Shown here: one piece after another, positions 1 through 11,600 of the stretch
Layout of the letters: each line of letters opens with the position of its first letter
How positions within the stretch are numbered: position 1 is the first letter of the stretch
Source of the DNA: Chondrosia reniformis
Taxonomy: Eukaryota; Porifera; Demospongiae; Chondrillida; Chondrillidae
DNA: 64,000 nt
Direction: 5' to 3'
Assembly: GCA_947172415.1 (NCBI GenBank)
Contig: OX359196.1
Coordinates: 3,102,501 to 3,166,500 of the forward strand
Position numbers and translations under genes: made by a program
Notes under the pieces: generated by a model
The model's input: the letters and a program-made list of their open reading frames with translations, nothing else
The model's database searches: none
What the model was told of the DNA's origin: nothing

Positions 1-222
1 TTTCTCTTCATTAGCGTAGAACATTGAACGAACAAAATGGACTTAAAAACCATCCTTACTAAAAGAATGTAACATAAAGCTTGCGCAAAAATTGACAGCC
101 TACAAGAGTCGATCTGAAATCAGTTTACCGAATATCCATGAGAACCAGCCAAGTATTTCGAGTTTACTCAGGGTCGGCTAGGGCCCCACGAGTTTTTTAA
201 ACTCGAACTCCTTGTTTTTGCA
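1..222 (+). mobile_element. Interspersed element A, copy 1 (3' part, with terminal hairpin)
   Basis: This non-satellite sequence is cut by the window start. It is closely similar to copies at 3,255-3,560 and 5,964-6,155, sharing for example the stretch AACATAAAGCTTGCGCAAAA. It ends in an imperfect hairpin at 150-214: CAAGTATTTCGAGTTTA pairs with TAAACTCGAACTCCTTG at 15 of 17 positions around a G/C-rich loop. The same kind of terminal hairpin ends element B (4,797-5,174). There is no coding potential. It is a short non-autonomous repeat; a Helitron-like 3' hairpin is one possibility, but I see no diagnostic CTRR end. Confidence 0.7.
150..214 (+). repeat. Terminal hairpin of element A copy 1
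   Basis: The arms at 150-166 and 198-214 are complementary at 15 of 17 positions, with a loop containing GGGCCCCACGAG. The same structure recurs at 6,092-6,155, and in related form at 5,113-5,174, 47,608-47,669, 48,802-48,860 and 52,308-52,369. The stem is therefore conserved across families and is likely functional for mobility or RNA processing (inference). Confidence 0.7.
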
Positions 223-710
223 TCTACTAATTGTATGTTTTTGTAGTTACTAATTGTATGTACTAGTTGTATGTACTAGTAACTAGATATATGCACTAGT
301 TGTATGTAGTAGTTGTATGTACTAATGGTATGTACTAGTTGTAAGTACTAATAAGTAGTTGCATGTACTAGTTATATGTAATAGTTGTATGAACTAGTTG
401 TAGGTACTAGTAACAATCTGTATTTGCTAATTTTATATACCAGTTGAATGTACTAGTTTAAAGTAATTATATGTACTAGTTGTGTTGAAATTGTTGAATG
501 TACTAGTTGTTTGAACTAGTTGTATGTAGTTATATGTACTACTTGTATGTACTAGTTGTGTGTATTTTTCGTATGTACTAGTAACTAGATGTATGTACTT
601 GTTGTATGTACTTATTGAATGTTCTAGTTGTATGTGCTAGTTGTATATGTGTTCTAGTAAGTAGTTGGATGCACTAGTTACATGTACTAGTTTTATGAAC
701 TAGATGTATG
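223..710 (+). repeat. 13-bp satellite, left arm, segment 1
   Basis: This is a tandem array of the 13-mer TTGTATGTACTAG with frequent single-base variants and occasional extra TACTAG-like half units. All units lie in plus orientation, whereas the distal right part of the window carries the reverse complement. No gene is visible. Confidence 0.95.
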
Positions 711-2176
711 TATAGTGCATTTCACCATAAATGTAAAATTTCCAACTGTATAGTGGGGTTTAAAATAGGGCGACAAAAGTGATTAATGTGTTTTGCAAAC
801 TTGCCACAAAAATAATTATGCTCATGTAACCATGGAAACGGCAAGAAAAATTGCGACTTTCGTTGCTATGGCAAAATTTCGATTGCGCAATCGTGAAGAA
901 GAAGAACAGCAGTTAAAGATAAAAGTGAATAGTGCTTGTTGAAGAAGAAACAGAGAAGCCCAAAACGCTGGCTTCTGGTAGCCCTTGTAAGCACTCAAAA
1001 ACCTAAGTAGCGGTTTTATAATATGACATTTTATAAGAAGGTTATTGCGTGTTTCTATATTTCCGTACCTTGACGGCTTTTAATCGGTACTCCTTTCAAG
1101 TTAGTCTAATCAATACAGACTTTTAGTATAAGAATATTTAAGAAATATACTAAATCTTTAAGTAGCCTTTTTGTGAGTTTCGCTCTGTGTGATGAGATAT
1201 AAAGGTTTGAATTTTCATAGTCTATTTAACAACACTTTCAACAACTAATGAAGTATAGTTGTCTTTTAAAGAATCCTATATATTCTAGCCTTCGTATGTG
1301 TCCATTCACAGCAATATTTTAAACACTCAGATATTAATTTTAACTTACTAGACTTTTTGGGTAAGAAATTTAGCAGAAAAGTGGGGTTAATATAGACAAC
1401 CACTAATAACTTTCATTTGACATTTTTTACCAATTAAGACTCCTCGAGATTCCTATACAACTAGGCAGTGACAGTCTTTAAAGGCAGTATTTACTTTATT
1501 ACCATCTGGCTCAAATGATAAACACATTTGAAAGCACATTTTTCTAATCAAATAATAAGGTGTTATGTAAACATTATTTAATTTCTACTTACCATACAGT
1601 TCTTATAACTGTGCATGACAAAGGCACAAACAAGTTCAAATACAGAAAATGATTAACTAAAGTGTACCGTGTGCCGATATTTCACTGGATAGTTCCTCGT
1701 TATCACGATTGCCGACTTCGTCCGAATCTGGGTCGATTTCTGACATAATTTCCTACTTTAAAAGCTTTTGTCTTTAAATCGCCTTAGCTATTATAGCTTG
1801 ACCTTAGAATAAAGTGTTGTCAACGTAACAAGCGTATACCCCTCTAAAAAGCTTAAAATGTGTAAATGTTTATTTGTTTATTTTTAGACATCCATTTTTC
1901 GATAATGGTTATACGCAGGAACGTAGCGTTGTAACTCGATTTCACCTAATTAATTATGCAAAAGTGACTGAATGAAGCCATTTGATTGGCTGAAATAGGT
2001 ACCCTCTTTCAATAACGCCTATCTTTTAAACGATAGCTGCTATCGCAAAACCGAAAAAGGTACGGATTCCCTAATCTTCCCTCTTTCATTTGATACCAAA
2101 TTTGAAAATACACTGAGGATATTTTCCATAAAGCGTCTTAAAAGAAAATTTTACATTTATAGTGAAATGCACTATA
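711..2176. mobile_element. TA-flanked inverted-repeat DNA transposon, non-autonomous, about 1.46 kb
   Basis: A non-satellite block is bounded by terminal inverted repeats of about 30 bp: TAGTGCATTTCAC...ATAAATGTAAAATTT on the left (from 713) and its near-perfect reverse complement on the right (to 2,174). TA lies at each edge (711-712 and 2,175-2,176). Removing the element and one TA restores ATGTATGTACTAG, a perfect satellite unit, so the boundaries and the TA target duplication are well supported. A TA target suggests the Tc1/mariner group, but no transposase reading frame is visible in the 1.4-kb interior, so it should depend on another element for movement. The interior is A/T-rich and unrecognised. 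Confidence 0.85.
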
Positions 2177-3254
2177 CTAGTTGAATGTACAAACTTTATA
2201 TACTAGTGTATGTACTAGTAGTTAGTTGTATTTTCTAGTTGTATGTACTAGTTGTATGTATTAGTTGTATGTACTAGGTGTATGAAGGATTAACAATCTG
2301 TATTTACTATTTGTAAGTACTAGCTGTATGGACAATTTGTATGTAGTTATATGGACTAGTTGTTTGTACTAGTTGTGTGTAATTGTTGTATCTACTTGTT
2401 ATATGTACTAGTTGTATGTTCTAGCTGTTTGTATCAGTTATATGTACTAGTTGTATGTACTAGTTGTACATACTAATTGTATATACTAGTAACTAATTGT
2501 ATGTACTGGTTGTATGTACTAGTTCTATGTACTAGTTTTTATACTAGATGTATGTACTAGTTGTATGTAGTTATAGGTAAAACTGGTATGTTCTAGTTGT
2601 GTGTATATTTTATACTAGTTATATTTACTAGTGGTAGGTACTAGATTAATGTTATAGTTGTATGTTCGGATTGTATGTACTAGTAACTGAATATATGTTC
2701 TGGTTGTATGTACTAGTTAAATGTAGTAGTTGTATGTAGTAACTGTATGTGCTAGTTGTAAGTACTAGTAAGTACTTGCATGTACTAGTTATATGTACTA
2801 GTTGTATGTACTAGTTGTATGTACTAGTTGTAAGTAATTATATGTACTAGTTCTATTTATTATTTGTGTGAAATTGTGGTATGTACTAGTTATATGTACT
2901 TGTTGTATGTACTAGTTGTATGTACTAGTTGTATGTAATACTTGTATGTACTAGATGTATATACTAGGTGTAAGAACTAGTAACAATGTGTATTTACTAG
3001 TTGTAGGGACGAGTTGTACTTGTTGTATGTAGTAGTTGTATGTCCTAATTGTACGTACTAGTTGTAAGAACTAGTAAGTAGCATGTACTGGTTATATGTA
3101 ACAGTTGTATGAACTAGTTGTATGTACCAGGTGTATATACTAGTAACAATCTGTATTTACTAATTGTATGTACTAGTTGTATGTACTAGTTGTATGTACT
3201 AGTTGTATGTACTAGTTGTATGTAACAATATGTACTAGTGTTATGCACTAGTTG
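2177..3254 (+). repeat. 13-bp satellite, left arm, segment 2
   Basis: The array of TTGTATGTACTAG units resumes in plus orientation. It contains one of six copies of a longer higher-order block whose anchor GACAATTTGTATGTAGT lies at 2,331; the related anchors are at 4,561, 5,251, 10,400, 11,441 (variant) and 12,129. Confidence 0.95.
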
Positions 3255-3560
3255 TCTCTAATTAGAGCGCCGCAAGGGCCACAATATTGTTTTCAGAAAT
3301 TATATTAACGTATGGCTTCCTGTTCGTAGTTTTGTAAATATATACGTATATATCTGAAAAAAATGGCGGACGTTGGGGTAGCTTTCATTTTCTAACTTAA
3401 AATCAGCTTTCTCTTCCTTAGCGTAGAACATTGAACAAACGAAATGGATTTCAAAACGATCCTTACTAACACAATGTAACATAAAGCTTGCGCAAAAATT
3501 GACGGCCAACAAGAGTCGATCTGAAATCAGTTTACCGGATATCCATGAGAACCAGCCAAG
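3255..3560 (+). mobile_element. Interspersed element A, copy 2 (lacks the terminal hairpin)
   Basis: This copy has a 5' part not seen in copies 1 and 3. It starts at the perfect palindrome CTCTAATTAGAG (3,255-3,266), followed by G/C-rich sequence and AAAAAAATGGCGGACG. From 3,408 it matches copy 1 closely. It stops at CCAAG (3,560), exactly where the 3' hairpin begins in the other copies, and passes straight into satellite. The hairpin was lost by deletion or template switching, or was not part of this copy. The apparent 70-codon reading frame on the minus strand here is in non-coding repeat and I do not call it. Confidence 0.75.
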
Positions 3561-4796
3561 TATGTTCTAGTTGTATGAACTAGTAAGTAGTTGCATGGAC
3601 TAGTTATAGCTGTATGTACTAGTTATATATATTAGTTGTATGTACTTTTTGTATGTACTATTTCTATGTCCTAGTTTTAGTACTAGTTGTATGTAATATA
3701 TAGTTTCATGTACTGGTTGTATGTACTAGTTGTAAGTACCAGTTGTATGTGCTTGTTGTATTTACTAGTTTTATGTACTAGTTGTATTTAATTATATATA
3801 CGTACTGGTTGTGTGTACTAGTTTTGTGCAATTGTTGTATGTACTCCTTTTATGTACTAGTTGTATGTAGTAGTTGTATGTTGTTATATATATTTACTAG
3901 TTGTGTGTACTAATTGTATGTATATACTAGTTGTATATACTAGTTATATGTACTAGTTTTATGTGCTAGTTGGATGTTCTAGTAGGTCGTTGCATGTAAT
4001 AGTTGTATGTAGTAGTTCTAAGTACTAGTTTTATGTACTAGTTGTAGGCAGAAGTTGTATGTACTAGTTATATGTACTAGTAACTTTCAGTATATACTAG
4101 TTGTATGTATTGGTTGTTTGAATTAGTTTTATGTAGTTGTATTTACTACTTGTATGTACTAGTTGTGTGTATTTTTTATAAGTACTAGTTATATTTACTA
4201 GTTTAAGTTACTAGTTTTATGTACTACTTGTATATACTAGTAACTAGATGTATGTGCTTGTTGTATTTATTAGTTGAATGTACTGGTTGTATGTACTAGT
4301 TGTATGTACTAGTTTTATGTACTAGTTTTATGTACTTGCTGTATATGTGTTGTAGGAAGTTGTGCACTAGTTTTATGGACTAGTTGTATGTACTAGATGT
4401 ATGCACTAGTTGTATGAATTAATGTTAAGTATTAGTTGTATGAAGTAGTAGTTAGTTGTATTTACTAGTTGTATGTACTAGTTGTATGTATTAATTGTAT
4501 GTACTAGGTGTATGAAGTAGTAACAATCTGTATTTACTAGTTGTAAGTACTAGCTGTATGGACAATTTGTATGTAGTTATATGGACAAGTTGTATTTACT
4601 AGTTGTGTGTAATTGTTGTATCTACTTGTTATATGTACTAGTTGTATACTTTAGCTGTATGTACCAGTTATATGTACTAGTTGTATGTACTAGTTGTACA
4701 TACTAGTAACTAATTGTATGTATTAGTTGTATGTACTAGTTCTATGTACTAGTTGTATATACTAGTTTTATGTATTAGCTGTATGTCCTAAGTTTT
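3561..4796 (+). repeat. 13-bp satellite, left arm, segment 3
   Basis: Plus-orientation 13-mers. Most of this segment (3,861 to about 4,790) is also present at about 9,684-10,640, shifted by about 5.82-5.85 kb: matching anchors are 3,881/9,704, 4,051/9,901 and 4,514/10,353. This marks a long-range duplication inside the array. Confidence 0.95.
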
Positions 4797-5174
4797 AGGG
4801 GCTGCCCCAGTCAGCCCCCTCTATTATTTTCATAACACGATTTATGTATGGCTTCATGTTACGGATATATATATAATAGGACTTCATACGCAACTATTAT
4901 AACACATTTTATACGTCAATAGATGTGTAATACGAGTTCATACGCAACTATTGTAACACTTAATTTATACGTCAATACATCGCTTTTGCAAATGGCGGCA
5001 TTCAGGAAGCTATAGTTAACGAAGCTTTTCTGTCACTATTTATAATTTTAGGACACTTAAGCGTCCTCCATCGTTAGGATTAAAAGTAATATGTCAAAGG
5101 CCAACGATACGCCAAGTAGTTCGAGTAAATTTGGGGGGTGGCAGCCCCACGAGTTTTTAAACTCAAACTACTTG
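4797..5174 (+). mobile_element. Interspersed element B, copy 1, with terminal hairpin
   Basis: The sequence begins near GGGGCTGCCCC/CAGCCCCCTC and contains the internal palindrome AGGACACTTAAGCGTCCT and the motif GCAAATGGCGGCATTC. It ends in a hairpin at 5,113-5,174 (CAAGTAGTTCGAGT against ACTCAAACTACTTG). A second near full-length copy lies at 48,459-48,860 in the same orientation, and truncated reverse copies lie at 47,608-47,696 and 52,308-52,513. There is no coding frame. Its 5' end resembles that of element A copy 2 (...TATGGCTTC...), so A and B look like subfamilies sharing both ends. Confidence 0.8.
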
Positions 5175-5963
5175 TTTTTACTAGTCGTATGTACTAGTTG
5201 TACGTACTAGTAACATTCTGTATTTACTAGTTGTAAGTACTAGCTGTATGGACAATTTGTATGTAGTTATATGGACTAGTTGTATGTACTAGTTGTGTGT
5301 AATTGTTGTCTCTACTTTTTATATGTACTAGTTGTATGTTCTAGCTGTATGTACCAGTTATATGTACTAGTTGTGTTTACTAGTTGTACATACTAGTTGT
5401 ACATACTAGTGACTAATTGTATGTATTAGTTGTATGTACTAGTTCTATGTACTAGTTTTTTGTATAAGCTGTATGTACTAGTTGTTGTTACTAGTTTTAT
5501 ATACTAGTAGTTTGAACTAGTTGTATGTAGTTATATGTATTACTTGTATGTTCCAGTTGTGTGTAATGTTTGTGTTTACTATTTATATTTACTAGTTGTA
5601 GTTACTAGTTTTATGTACTAGTTGTATGTACTAGTTGTGTGTAATTGTTCTGTGTACTAGTTATATGAACTAATGGTATGTACTAATTGTGTGTAATTGT
5701 TGTATGTATTACTTATATTTACTAGTTGTAGTTACTAGTTGTATGTACTAGTAGTATGTAATAATATGTACTAGTTTTATGTGCTAGTTGTGTGAAATTG
5801 TTGTATGTATTAGTCATATGTACTAGTTGTATGAAATAATTGTATGTACCAGATGTATATACTAGGTGTAAGAACTAGTAACAATCTGTATTTACTAGTT
5901 TTAGGGACTAGTTGTATGTATTAAGTACTATGTATATATTAGTTTTATGTACTGGTTGTGTGA
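5175..5963 (+). repeat. 13-bp satellite, left arm, segment 4
   Basis: Plus-orientation 13-mers follow element B after a TTTTT tract. The segment contains another higher-order block with its anchor at 5,251. Many units carry the variant TTGTGTGTAATTG. No gene is visible. Confidence 0.95.
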
Positions 5964-6155
5964 AATTGAATGAACAAAATGGGCCTAAAAACCATCCTTA
6001 CTAAAACAATGCAACATAAAGCTTGCGCAAAAATTGACAGCCAACAAGAGTCGATCTGAAATCAGTTTACCAAATATCCATGAGAACCGGCCAAGTATTT
6101 CGAGTTTAATCAGGGTAGCCTAGGGCCCCACGAGTTTTTAAACTTGAACTCCTTG
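5964..6155 (+). mobile_element. Interspersed element A, copy 3
   Basis: This 5'-truncated copy aligns with copy 1 from AACAAAATGG onward and ends in the hairpin at 6,092-6,155. As in copy 1, a TTTTT tract and a variant ATCTACT follow. No coding frame. Confidence 0.75.
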
Positions 6156-6906
6156 TTTTTATATCTACTGATTTTAATTACTAATTGTAGTTACTAGTTG
6201 TATGTATTAGTTGTATGTAGTAGTAACTAGTTGTATGTACTACTTGTATGTACTCTTTGAATGTACTAGTTGTATGTACTACTAGTATATACTCTTTGAA
6301 TGTTCTAGTTGTATGTAATAGTTGTGTTAAATTGTTGTATGTACCAGTTATATCTACTAGTTGTATGAACTAGCTGTGTGTACTAGTTATATGTACTAGT
6401 TGTTTGTACTAGTTGTGTGTACTAGTTGTATGTACTATTATATAATTGTATTTATCAGTTATATGTACTAGTTGCATGAACTAGCTGTATGTACTAGTTG
6501 TATGTACTAGTTGAATGTGCTAGGTGTGTGTAATTTTTGTATCTACTAAGTATATTTACTAGTTGCAGTTACCAGTTGTGTGTACTTGTTCTATATAGTA
6601 GTAATTAGTTGTATGTACTTCTTGTATGGACTATTTGTATGTACTATTTGTATGTACTCGTAGTATATACAGGTTATATGTACTAGTACTATGTCCTAGT
6701 TGTAGTACTAGTTGTAAGTACTACATAGTTGTATGTACTGGTAGCATATACCAAATTTTATGTACCAGTTGTCTCTACTTGTTGTATTTACAAGTTGTAT
6801 GTACTAGTTGTATATAGTGTACTTGTTGTTTGTACTAGTGCGTGCAATTGATGTATGAACTAGTTATATGTTCTAGTTTTATGTACTAGTTGTATGTACT
6901 TATATG
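6156..6906 (+). repeat. 13-bp satellite, left arm, segment 5
   Basis: Plus-orientation 13-mers. A 63-codon open stretch here only reads the satellite (a Tyr/Leu/Val/Cys-rich 13-residue peptide period) and is not a gene. Confidence 0.95.
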
Positions 6907-7351
6907 TACAGTGTAACTTTGAAAATTTGTCACAATTCGTTTTTTGGCAAAATATTGAGTTTGGCGGATTAGCCAAATATCGTCATTATGCAATACTAAT
7001 TATAACCATCTAAATAAAACGATGAACGATATTTGCTTTTGCGTTGCCGTCGAATTCATCCTCTTATAGTCACATATCGGGCAATTTTCAAGTCAGTTTT
7101 GGAACCCTTAGAGGCAATCTCTAAGATTTATTTCGTACGATTAAAATGTTGATGAAAGCGGCGGATTACAAAGGTGGAAAACGCCTATAAGTGTACATTT
7201 GAGGCAAGAAAATAATGGCGGATGGCGGATTTGGCGGTTGGCGGATTACATAGATACTTCTAGTATGTAAATGAATTCGTTTAATACGAACTCAGGCGGA
7301 TTGGGGGGTTGTGCGTATTAAGCGGGGGCGGATTATCCGGGTTACACTATA
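6907..7351. mobile_element. TA-flanked MITE, about 441 bp
   Basis: The element starts CAGTGTAAC (6,909) and ends GTTACACTA (7,349), short terminal inverted repeats with one mismatch, flanked by TA on both sides (6,907-6,908 and 7,350-7,351). Removing it with one TA restores TATATGTACTAG, the satellite unit. The interior carries many GGCGGAT and TGGCGG motifs. A CAGT start with a TA target is typical of Tc1/mariner-type elements. There is no transposase, so it is non-autonomous. Confidence 0.75.
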
Positions 7352-7839
7352 CTAGATTGATGTACTAGTAGCGTGTAATTGTTGTACATACTAGTTTTAT
7401 GTACTAGTTGTATGTACTAGTAGCTTGTTGCATATACCAGTTGTATATACTAGTAGCTAGTTGCATGTACTAGTTGTATGTACTAGTTGTATGTACATGT
7501 TGTATATGTGTTGTAGTAAGTAGTTTTATGCACTAATTTTATGTGCTAGTTGTATGTACTAGATGTATGAACTTGTTGGATGTTCTAATTGTATGTAGTA
7601 GTTGAATGAACTAATAAAAAGTTGCATGTTCTATTTATATGTACTTGTTGAATGTACTAGTTGTATTTACTTGTTGTATGAACTAGTTATATGTACTAAT
7701 TGTGTGTACTGGCTGTATATACTAGGTGTATCTACTAGTAACTCTCTGTATTTACTAGTTGAATGTACTAGTTGTATGTACTAGTACATAGTTGTATGTA
7801 CTAATTGTATTTACTGGTTGTATTTACTAGTTGTGTGTA
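7352..7839 (+). repeat. 13-bp satellite, left arm, segment 6
   Basis: Plus-orientation 13-mers between two insertions. A 60-codon open stretch is satellite read-through. Confidence 0.95.
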
Positions 7840-8603
7840 GAAAAAATAGGGGAACTTTAAGATCTAAAGCCGATCTTAAAGCATCGATGTCATCATCATT
7901 TAACTCTGGGTATTACCCCTGCCCCCTCATGTCCCCTGAGGAGCGCAATGAGCTAATCGGCAGAACCGAAGTTCGCTTGATGGGAAACAGGGTCTCCCCC
8001 TAGCCACTCAAAAAGATGGTTGAGACATAGACAGCTGTTTTGTCCTTATTAGGACTCATCAGTTTGGCATACGATGGAAGTTAGAGTGGCTATTCTGCTA
8101 ATAAGTACTCCCAGAAGCTAAAAGCTTGTGGTTTCCTTATCAGCAGATATGGGAGACAGCCAAAAGTATGACTGACCACTAGTATGGGAAAAATAGGGAA
8201 ATTTAAGATCTAAAGCCGATCTTAAAGCATTCATGTCATCATCATTTAACTCTGGGTATTACCCCTGCCCATTCATGTCCCCTGAGGAGCGCAATCTTTT
8301 TTTCCATACTAGTGGTCAGCCCACTTTTGGCTTTATCCCATATCTGCTGATAAGGAAACCACAAGCTTTTAGCTTCTGGGAGTACTTATTAGCAGACTAG
8401 CCACTCTAACTTCCATCGTATGCCAAACTGATGAGTCTTAATAAGGACGAAACAGCTGTCTATGGCTCGAGCATCTTTTTGAGTGGCTAGCGGGAGACTC
8501 TGGTTCCCATCAAGCAAACTTCGGTTCCGCCCATTAGCTCATTGCGCTCCTCAGGGGACATGAATGGACAGGAGTAATACCCAGAGTTAAATGATGATGA
8601 CAT
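7840..8603. mobile_element. Foldback sequence: long inverted repeat with a partial direct repeat in the loop
   Basis: A forward copy (about 7,840-8,187) is followed by a second, partial forward copy (about 8,188-8,295, restarting at GAAAAATAGGGAAATTTAAG). A reverse-complement copy then runs from about 8,296 to 8,602. The forward and reverse arms are about 300 bp each and pair with a few percent mismatch; the partial direct copy forms the loop. A short local inverted repeat (AGATC..GATCT) lies in both forward copies. The satellite resumes with TTGTGTGTAATTG. A 61-codon open stretch reads into the forward arm (for example FNSGYYPCP) but ends quickly. The unit may be a retroelement 3' end. The forward-partial-reverse order suggests template switching at insertion. 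Confidence 0.75.
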
Positions 8604-11600
8604 AGTTGTGTGTAATTGTTTTATGTACTAGTTATATGTACTAGTTGTGTGTAATGATTTTACGTACTAGTTCTATGTACTAGTAAGTAGTTGCATGTAC
8701 TAGTTGTATGTACTAGGTGTAAGTACTAGTAACAATCTGTATTTACTAGTTCTATATACTAGTTCTATGTACTAGCTGTATGTACTAGTTATATGTACTA
8801 GCAACTTTTATACGTAATACTTGGACGAACTAGTTGTATGTACTATATGTATGTACTGGTAACAATCTTTATTTAAATATTGTATGTACTTGTTGTTTGT
8901 AATTATATGTACTAGTTGTATGTACTAGTTGTGTGTAATTGTTATATGTACTAGTTATATGTACTAGTTGTAGGTACTAGCTGTATGTACTAGTTATATG
9001 TACTAGTTGGATGTACTAGCTGTATGTACTAGTTGGATTATACTTGTAACTAGTTGTATGTACTAATTTTATGTACTAGTTCCATGTATTAATTTTATGT
9101 ACTAATTCCATGTATTAATTTTATGTACTAGTTTTGTGAAATTGATGTATGTAATAGTTATATGTAGTAGTAGTATGGACTATTTGTATTTACTAGTTGT
9201 ATGTACTAGTAATTAGTTATATGTACTAGTTGTACGTACTAGTTTGATGTACTAGTCACTAGTTGCATATACTAGTTGTATGTATTTTTATGTAAATAAT
9301 TTTATGTTTATACTAGTTGTGTGTAATTGTTCTATGTACTAGTTTTATGTACTAGTTCTATGTTTTAATTTTATGTACTAGTTTTGTGAAATTGATGTAT
9401 GTAATTGTTATATGTAGTAATAGTATGGACTATTTGTATGTACTAGTTGTATGTACTAGTAACTAGTTATATGTACTAGTTGTACGTACTAGTTTGATGT
9501 ACTAGTTGGATGTACTAGTCACTAGTTGCATATACTAGTTGTATGTAGTTTTATGTAAATAGTTTTATGTTTATACTAGTTGTGTGTGATTGTTCTATGT
9601 ACTAGTTATATGTAGTAATTATATGTAGTTAACATATGTACTAGTTATATGTATTAGTTGTATGTTCTAATTATATGTACTAGTTGCATGTAGTAGTTGT
9701 ATATTGTTATATATATTTACTAGTTGTGTGTACTAATTGTATGTATATATATACTAGTTGTATATACTAGTTATATGTACTACTTGTATGTACTTATCTG
9801 TACTAGTTTTATGTGCTAGTTGTATGTTCTAGTAGGTAGTTGCATGTAATAGTTGTATGTACTAGGTCTAAGTACTACCTTTATGTACTAGTTGTAGGCA
9901 GAAGTTGTATGTACTAGTTATATGTACTAGCAACTTTAAGTATATACTAGTTGTATGTATTAGTTGTTTGAATTAGTTGTATGTAGTTGTATGTACTACA
10001 TGTGTGTACTAGTTGTGTGTATTTTTTGTGAGCACTAGTTATATTTACTAGTTTAAGTTACTTGTTTTATGTACTAGTTGTATATACTAGTAACTAGATG
10101 TATGTGCTTGTTGTATTTATAAGTTGAATGTACTGGTTGTATGTACTAGTTTTATGTACTAGTTTTATGTACTTGCTGTATATGTGTTGTAGGAAGTTGT
10201 GTGCACTAGTTTTATGTACTGGTTGCATGTACTAGATGTATGTTCTAGTTGTATGAATTAATGTTAAGTATTAGTTGTATGTACTAGTAGTTAGTTGTAT
10301 TTACTAGTTGTATGTACTAGTTGTATGTATTAGTTGCATGTACTAGGTGTATGAAGTAGTAACAATCTGTATTTACTAGTTGTAAGTACTAGCTGTATGG
10401 ACAATTTGTATGTAGTTATATGGACTAGTTGTATTTACTGGTTGTGTGTAATTGTTGTATCTACTTGTTTTATGTACTAGTTGTATGTACTAGCTGTATG
10501 TACCAGTTATATGCACTAGTTGTATGTACTAGTTGTATGTACTAGTTGTACATACTAGTAACTAGTTGTATGTATTAGTTGTATGTACTAGTTCTATGTA
10601 CTAGTTCTATGTACTAGTTTTATGCATAAGCTGTATATCCTAATTTTCTTTAATACTTTTATGTACTAGTTGTTTGAACTAGTTGAATGTAGTTTTATGT
10701 ACTACTTGTATGTACTAGTTGGGTGTAATTTTTGTAGGTACTAGTTATATTTACTAGTTGTAGTTACTGGTTTTATGTACTCGTCGTATATACAAGTTGT
10801 ATGTACTAGTAGTATATATTAGAAGTATGTACAAGTTTTATGTACTAACATCTAGATGTATGCATTAGTTGTATGTACTAGTTGTATCTACTAGTTTTAT
10901 GGACTAGTTCTATGTACTAGTTGTATAGATGTGCTAGTAAGTAGTTGTATGTACTAGTTATATGTACTAATTGTATGTACTAGCTGTATTGATTAGTGTA
11001 TGTACTAATTGTATGTACTAGTTGTATGTACTAGTAACTATCAGAATATACTAGTTATATGTACTAGTTGTTTGAACTAGTTGTACGTAGTTATGTGGAC
11101 TACTTGTATGTAATCGTTGTGTGTATTTTTCGTATGTACTAGTAACTAGATTTATGTACTTGTTGGATATACTTGTTGAATGTTCTAGTTGTATGTGCTA
11201 GTTGTATGTACTTGTTGTACATTTGTTCTAGTAAGTAGTGGATGCACTAGTTATATGTACTAGTTTTATCAACTAGATGTATGTACTAGTTGAATGTACA
11301 AATTTTATGTACTAGTAGTGTGTACTAGTAGTTAGTTGTATTTACTAGTTGTATGTACTAGTTGTATGTATTAGTTGTATGTACTAGGTGTATAAAGGAG
11401 TACCAATCTGTATTTACTAGTTGTAAGTACTAGCTGTATTTAAAATTTGTATGTAGTTATATGGACTAGTTGTATGTAGTAGTTGTGTGTAATTGTTGTA
11501 TCTACTTGTTATATGTACTGGTTGTATGTTCTAGCTGTATGTACCAGTTTTATGTACTAGTTGTAAATACTAGTTGTACATACAAGTAACTAGTTGTATG

